Shown: positions 5,151 to 9,076 of the stretch, piece by piece
Numbering within the stretch: the stretch's first letter is position 1
Layout: each line of letters starts with the position of its first letter
Assembly (NCBI GenBank): GCA_003511885.1
Contig: DOIX01000308.1
Coordinates: forward strand, 13,702 to 22,777
Length of the DNA stretch: 9,076 nucleotides
Direction: 5' to 3'
Source: Cyanobacteria bacterium UBA11153
Lineage (GTDB): Bacteria > Cyanobacteriota > Cyanobacteriia > Cyanobacteriales > Coleofasciculaceae
Program-made: the position numbers and the translations under genes
Notes under the pieces: generated by a model
Seen by the model: the letters and a program-made list of their open reading frames with translations, nothing else
The model's database searches: none
Told to the model about the DNA's origin: nothing

Positions 5151-5465
5151 ATGATTAGTCAGTTTGCACATGAATATCTCCACTCTAACTCTGTGGGAAA
5201 TCTAGCGATTTGTCAAGAAACGATTCAAAAAACAGAGGAGATGCTTGAAGCAATTTATAGCGCTAAAAATATCAGGGGATATCGATTACTTATAATCAAA
5301 AGTGCTATTGATGTTCAAGACGAATTATTAGAAGGACTATTTGAAGGAGTTACTAAAGGGAAGTTCCCCTTTGTATATTCTTTTATACAACCTACTGAAA
5401 AGAGTGAGGTTGACTTTGATAAGTTAATGGAAGAGTTGCATTACATCAGAGTTAATGATGATTGA
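5151..5465 (+). CDS. Unrecognised 104-residue protein coupled to nucleoside hydrolase
   Basis: I do not recognise the family. The protein is soluble and acidic, with no signal peptide. It begins with two helices (LAICQETIQKTEEMLEAIYSA), then a strand-like RGYRLLIIKSAI, then a helix with QDELLEGLFEGVTKGKF, and ends with a charged helix. Its last 11 bases overlap the start of the nucleoside hydrolase-like gene (ATGATGATTGATG), so the two are probably translationally coupled and were one transcription unit before the partner was truncated. No clear Shine-Dalgarno precedes the ATG. The overlap and normal composition support a real gene; its role may relate to the hydrolase, but that is inference. 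Confidence 0.6.
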   Translation: MISQFAHEYLHSNSVGNLAICQETIQKTEEMLEAIYSAKNIRGYRLLIIKSAIDVQDELLEGLFEGVTKGKFPFVYSFIQPTEKSEVDFDKLMEELHYIRVNDD

Positions 5466-5904
5466 TGTAGTTTGGAACATGGAAACCGGGGATCCTGATG
5501 ACTTCTTAACCCTACTGTTTTTAATAGGACATCCCAAGGTCAATCTTAAGGCAGTAACAGTCACTCCTGGTACACCGGATCAGATTGGGCTGGTTCGGCA
5601 CGCACTTAAATGGTTCGATTTGAATATCCCTGTGGGAGCTTATAACATCGAACATGAGAAACAGTGTGTCTCCAGATGGCACTACAAAGCCTACGGGAAC
5701 ATTTCCCCATCCTATGATGCTGAAGCTGGAGGGAAAGTCTTGTTAGAATGTTGCGATGAAAATACAACTTTAATTACAGGTGCTCCTCTCAAAAATCTTG
5801 GAGTCGCCATCAGCCTTGCTTCAGTTCGTGATGGAGATACATTTAAGTTGTTAACTGTACTGATACGGATCAGTCGTTTCATTCCATGTAGTTGTTCCAT
5901 CTAA
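5455..5904 (+). pseudogene. Truncated nucleoside hydrolase-like gene
   Basis: The first ~131 residues resemble inosine/uridine-preferring nucleoside hydrolases (IU_nuc_hydro), which cleave the N-glycosidic bond of nucleosides. Visible are the N-terminal strand with its Asp-rich calcium/ribose site (DVVWNMETGDPDDFLTLL), the KVNLKAVTVTPGTPDQIGLV segment, and a TLITGAPLKNLGVAI segment. Family members run to about 300 residues; this one is open for 149. After GDTFKL (to about 5849) the reading continues as an unrelated tail (LTVLIRISRFIPCSCSI) that is simply the antisense of the end of the minus-strand gene at 5851-6594. The C-terminal half, including the active-site histidine region, is missing from the window. 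The gene is therefore almost certainly inactive, cut at the edge of the effector module. The start could be either of two adjacent ATGs. Confidence 0.75.
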
Positions 5905-6594
5905 TTCGTAAACAAGATCGGAAACTGTTTTGGCTAGCTTTGCTCCATTGATAAAAAACTTATCATCGAAAATTCCTAGAGATAAAATCAGTTGCTTTAG
6001 CAATCCTGCTCTTTGACGAGCTTCCAAATTATTTATATCATTTCCTTGGTTAGTTTCCATCTCTAAGTATGCAGATCTAATGTTTATAAACAAGTCTTTT
6101 GGTAAATAGGGAACTTGAGCATGTAGATCATCAATAAGTGAAGCATTATTCCTTAGATCGCCCACTCTATCCAATATTTTTTTAGCTTTTTCTAAAGTCT
6201 CAGAATTGTAGAAGTCTGCTACGACAACGCATTTACTCGGTAGGTATAATGGTTCTCCTTTCCAAGTTGTATCGCTTGCCCATGTGCGTATCAAGTCAGT
6301 GTATTCCACCTCTAACTTAATAGATTCTGTCAGCTTTAGTTTAATCTCCCATGTATCAGCCCAGATGTCTTTCCAATTTGAACTAGGCGGTTCGTCCATC
6401 AAATAATTTGTCAGGAAAGGATTGATAGTCCAATTCTCAACGTCAACCCCAGAGATTCCTATGTCATGGAGCATTTCTTGTAGCATCTCTTGGGTTCCTT
6501 GATTGATCCTTTGAATTTGCACTTCTGTAGCAAAAAAAGATAACTCACGTACCCGTTCATCAAAGGAAGGACTCCAAAGTATAAAAGTTTCCAT
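5851..6594 (-). CDS. Acidic protein, candidate immunity to the HNH effector
   Basis: I recognise no named family. The 247-residue protein has no signal peptide or membrane segment and should be cytoplasmic. It is strongly acidic: by my count about 40 Asp/Glu against 23 Lys/Arg. The N-terminal third is helical with a tryptophan-rich stretch (NWKDIWADTWEIKLKL). The centre has a strand VVVADFYNSETLEKAKKIL, and the C-terminal part is helical (EARQRAGLLKQLILSLGIFD). It starts 28 bp after the HNH effector stop on the same strand, with weak AGG motifs upstream. An acidic, soluble protein directly downstream of a nuclease toxin is the classic position and character of a cognate immunity protein; this is inferred from context, not homology. 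Its TAA stop sits at the base where the nucleoside hydrolase homology ends. An orphan or a second effector are the alternatives. Confidence 0.7.
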   Translation of the reverse strand: METFILWSPSFDERVRELSFFATEVQIQRINQGTQEMLQEMLHDIGISGVDVENWTINPFLTNYLMDEPPSSNWKDIWADTWEIKLKLTESIKLEVEYTDLIRTWASDTTWKGEPLYLPSKCVVVADFYNSETLEKAKKILDRVGDLRNNASLIDDLHAQVPYLPKDLFINIRSAYLEMETNQGNDINNLEARQRAGLLKQLILSLGIFDDKFFINGAKLAKTVSDLVYELDGTTTWNETTDPYQYS

Positions 6595-6622
6595 ATTACC
6601 TATTTCCTATAATGTCAATCAA

Positions 6623-9076
6623 TTATTCTTCATTAGGCCCACGGAAGTTTAGACCTACTTTGAAGATAAACCTTCCTTGAGATTTTCCTTTTTTTGCTTT
6701 GTTACATGACTCGCATAATATTCGTAAATTATCTGGATTATCGTACCAATCATTTCTCTGTTCCTGTGTCATATTATTGCCTTCTTTGTCCTTCCAGTGA
6801 TCGACAACATCTCCTATATGGTCTATCTGCGCTCCGCCCTGTCCCCCATATGGAGATAACTCCTTATGATTGGGTCCTTGAAGTTGAGTATAGTCCGTGT
6901 TGTAACAACGATATAAGGGTGTACCATTTTTATCAGTTCCAGCATAAGCCTGCCTCAGTACCTCGGCTCTCATATCATCACGGAAGCGTTTCTTATAAAA
7001 TCTATCGCGCATATCTTTTCTATATTTTGGCAGTATTTCCCAGGTATCTGAATCTACATACATAGAGGGATGTTTTCCCTCTTGTGGATTAGAAGATAGA
7101 ACTTTGTCTCGATCAAAGGTATATTGATCGCGTGTTCCTGGAACAAGATAACATCCATAAACTTCTGGGTTTTCTGTCCATTTTTTTACTTTTCTCTGAG
7201 CAGTTCGTAAACCTCCACCCAGGAGAGCCATAAGCTGTTGTGTCGAAAACGTATCTTTCCCGAATGCTGTCTTTGCTCTGTTTATATCTTCATCTTGATT
7301 ACCTTCTGCTTTCTCTCCTCCCGTTATTTTGCTCCTAGCAATAACATAGTCATAATTCCAATTTTTTACTCCATCAATTACCGTGATGGAATTAAAAACT
7401 GAGTAATTATTCTTGACATTCGATGCTACTTTTTGAGCGTTTTCTTTAGTTATTTTACCATCCTGCCTATGCCTGCGATCTTCAGTATCAATTGCTCTTA
7501 ACCCTTCTTGAACTTTTTGATCGGGATTGGGATCAATCTGAGCGCTATTTGTTCCACCACCCCCACCCAACAAACTCTTCCCCTTCTCAACCACAAAATC
7601 CACCACCCTACTCACCGCATCCTCCACCTTCCCCTGCACCTTCTTAATCAAACTCTTAATCTGCTCGCTTATCCCCCCCAACCCCATCAATCGCGCCAAG
7701 AAACTAATCACAACAGGCAAAGTCCTCCCCATCGTTTGTTCCACATAATTAGCCGCCGCCCCAATATTTCCTGCCGCAATACTACCAATCGATGAAAATA
7801 CCGCCTCACCCAAAGCCGCAATTTGCGCACCCCTCTCAATAAAGAACATCACAGTATTATAAATAGCCATAACTGCCTGAACAATTGCCCCGGCAGGATT
7901 AAACATAGAAATCAACTTAGTAATCGCCGCCCCAATAATACTATTCTTCACCCATTCCTTAATTCCTCCCATCACCATCTCTTGCAGATTTCCCGTAAAT
8001 TCGGCTATTTTCTGCCAAGCTGTAACTAATCCACCTGTCACCATTCCCTTGATAAAATCAAAGGTTTTCTCTAATTTAGCTACCTTTTGTTCGCCTACTT
8101 TATTAACTAATTTACCCCGCAATTTGTTATATGTAGCACCGACAACTTGGAGGACAATTGACACAATTCCTTTTAAATCAAACTGGGCTGGAAGTGTTAA
8201 ACCTGCACCTGCTAATGCACCAAATAACCAACCTGTCAAGCCATTTTTTAAATGACTAGCAATATTACCAGAAAACTTCTGAAAACCACCCCTTACCGCT
8301 CCCACCAAGTTACCACAAAAAGTGATGGGATCTTTAAGGATATTATTAAATGCACCACCAGCATTTTTGATAATTGCCATTACCTTAGCACCGCCAGCAC
8401 CCATCACCCCTTCAAAGACAAACTCCATTACTTTTGTGCTAGCGGAAACGGCAAAATTCTTAATCCGCCCAATGGGTTCAATGAAAACATTTTTAATCTT
8501 CTCTAATGCACCACTAGGACTAAGTATATCGCTCATTCCTAATGAATCCCAGGCTTGTTTGAATAATCCTTTAATCGTTTCCCAAGTGAGATTTAGTTTG
8601 GCTATTTGTGCATTAAACCAGTTAAAAGCTTTATCTATTGCTCCCGATTGTTGTAAGTTATTAAATATGTTATCTCCACCAGGTACGAAGCTGAGAATAC
8701 CGCGAATTAAGTTAGTACTATTTCTCGATACAGATACTCCATTAATGGGATCTTTTCCGAGAATTAATGTTAATAGGGGATAGCCGGGAATTCGATTGGC
8801 TAGCTGTGCGACGGGGCTGAGGATTTTACTTTTGGCTTCATCTATGGAGGTGGGTATCCCTAAAATATCTCTTTGGATACTGGGATTAGTTGTGGAAATT
8901 GATAAGGGCTGATGTGAGATTTCTGGAGATGATTTATCGGAGGAATAGTTAGAGAATTGTTTGGGAATAAGAGGTTTTTTGTCTGTTTTATCGGTTTCTG
9001 TTTGTAATTGGATAGACTTTTGTTTATTTGATGCTAAAAAACCTGGTGGTGGAGGATTGTTTTTGGGTGTTAAAGA
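6623..9076 (-). CDS. eCIS-type effector with C-terminal HNH nuclease (5' partial)
   Basis: The frame is open from the window edge, giving 817 residues with no start seen; the ATG at 8536 is internal. Residues 1-66 are disordered and P/S/T/K-rich. Residues ~70-503 are a helical, A/G/I-rich region with motifs I associate with large DUF4157/eCIS-core proteins of extracellular contractile injection systems: PGYPLLTLILGKDPI, NLIRGILSFVPGG, LTWETIKGLFKQAWDSL, MFNPAGAIVQAVMAIYN. A run of five glycines (504-508) is followed by a conserved-looking section (QEGLRAIDTEDRR, DGKITKENAQKVAS), then a helix-turn-helix-like segment (608-635). The C-terminus (~710-805) is an HNH-type nuclease: QIDHI with Asp752 and His753, Asn783 in DNPDNLRILC, and CESCNKAKKGK with Cys788, Cys791 and Asn792, i.e. 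an HNN variant. The expected action is DNA cleavage in a target cell. The DUF4157 HExxH region would lie beyond the window. eCIS assignment is from memory of motifs; the HNH call is firmer. Confidence 0.75.
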   Translation of the reverse strand, partial: SLTPKNNPPPPGFLASNKQKSIQLQTETDKTDKKPLIPKQFSNYSSDKSSPEISHQPLSISTTNPSIQRDILGIPTSIDEAKSKILSPVAQLANRIPGYPLLTLILGKDPINGVSVSRNSTNLIRGILSFVPGGDNIFNNLQQSGAIDKAFNWFNAQIAKLNLTWETIKGLFKQAWDSLGMSDILSPSGALEKIKNVFIEPIGRIKNFAVSASTKVMEFVFEGVMGAGGAKVMAIIKNAGGAFNNILKDPITFCGNLVGAVRGGFQKFSGNIASHLKNGLTGWLFGALAGAGLTLPAQFDLKGIVSIVLQVVGATYNKLRGKLVNKVGEQKVAKLEKTFDFIKGMVTGGLVTAWQKIAEFTGNLQEMVMGGIKEWVKNSIIGAAITKLISMFNPAGAIVQAVMAIYNTVMFFIERGAQIAALGEAVFSSIGSIAAGNIGAAANYVEQTMGRTLPVVISFLARLMGLGGISEQIKSLIKKVQGKVEDAVSRVVDFVVEKGKSLLGGGGGTNSAQIDPNPDQKVQEGLRAIDTEDRRHRQDGKITKENAQKVASNVKNNYSVFNSITVIDGVKNWNYDYVIARSKITGGEKAEGNQDEDINRAKTAFGKDTFSTQQLMALLGGGLRTAQRKVKKWTENPEVYGCYLVPGTRDQYTFDRDKVLSSNPQEGKHPSMYVDSDTWEILPKYRKDMRDRFYKKRFRDDMRAEVLRQAYAGTDKNGTPLYRCYNTDYTQLQGPNHKELSPYGGQGGAQIDHIGDVVDHWKDKEGNNMTQEQRNDWYDNPDNLRILCESCNKAKKGKSQGRFIFKVGLNFRGPNEE

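Noticed and set aside
5851..5904. Native C-terminus of the nucleoside hydrolase-like protein
   Set aside because: These 18 codons read the antisense of the neighbouring minus-strand gene's 3' end, and the family is about twice as long.
6623..8536. Complete 637-residue gene starting at ATG 8536
   Set aside because: The same frame stays open through the window edge and the upstream 180 residues carry conserved motifs, so the true start is beyond 9076.
6694..8783. Several plus-strand ORFs of 68-153 codons
   Set aside because: All lie antisense within the large effector gene, with biased composition and no ribosome binding sites or recognisable domains.

Overview
The window looks like a piece of a filamentous cyanobacterial genome (Oscillatoria/Microcoleus/Planktothrix-like; exact genus not determinable). 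Grounds: two perfect HIP1 octamers (GCGATCGC, 1789-1796 and 3334-3341), several heptanucleotide tandem repeat (STRR-type) arrays, MITE-like inverted-repeat elements, palindromic CCCCTTATTAAGGGG repeats, and proteins of cyanobacterial flavour. No rRNA, tRNA, CRISPR or transposase gene was found.

Left part (1-2500): a repeat-bearing gene-free stretch, then a small unrecognised ORF (414-617, +) with a good ribosome binding site. Next comes a cluster of repeats ending in a MITE-like element (726-854) that touches the stop codon of a minus-strand pair of unrecognised genes: a 389-residue protein (1329-2498) followed by a 142-residue single-pass membrane protein (853-1281).

Middle (2499-5150): the gap between the divergent genes at 2498 and 2971 is almost wholly repeats: a six-unit heptamer array, a 354-bp element with terminal inverted repeats, a 34-bp-period array of eight palindromes inside it, and a nine-frame heptamer array ending exactly at the next start codon. 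That start opens a JAMM/MPN+ (M67) metallopeptidase gene (2971-3462, +) that carries a 29-bp palindromic repeat as an in-frame insertion just ahead of its HSHP metal site. Convergent with it is a 457-residue protein with a YbjN-like domain (3507-4880, -). A 270-bp gene-free gap with a stem-loop follows.

Right part (5151-9076): a 104-residue unknown protein overlaps a nucleoside hydrolase-like gene (5455-5904, +) that is cut off at about position 5850. Beyond that point everything reads on the minus strand. The dominant feature is a large ORF (6623-9076, 817 residues seen, 5' end outside the window). It is a conserved helical region of the kind I associate with the large DUF4157/eCIS-core proteins of extracellular contractile injection systems, followed by a glycine linker, a conserved middle section and a C-terminal HNH nuclease. 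28 bp downstream is a strongly acidic 247-residue protein (5851-6594), placed where a cognate immunity protein would be. I read this as a polymorphic eCIS-type effector plus candidate immunity module. The module's far edge coincides with the break in the nucleoside hydrolase gene, which suggests that acquisition or exchange of the module truncated that gene. The injection-system structural genes and the DUF4157 metalloprotease part would lie outside the window if present.
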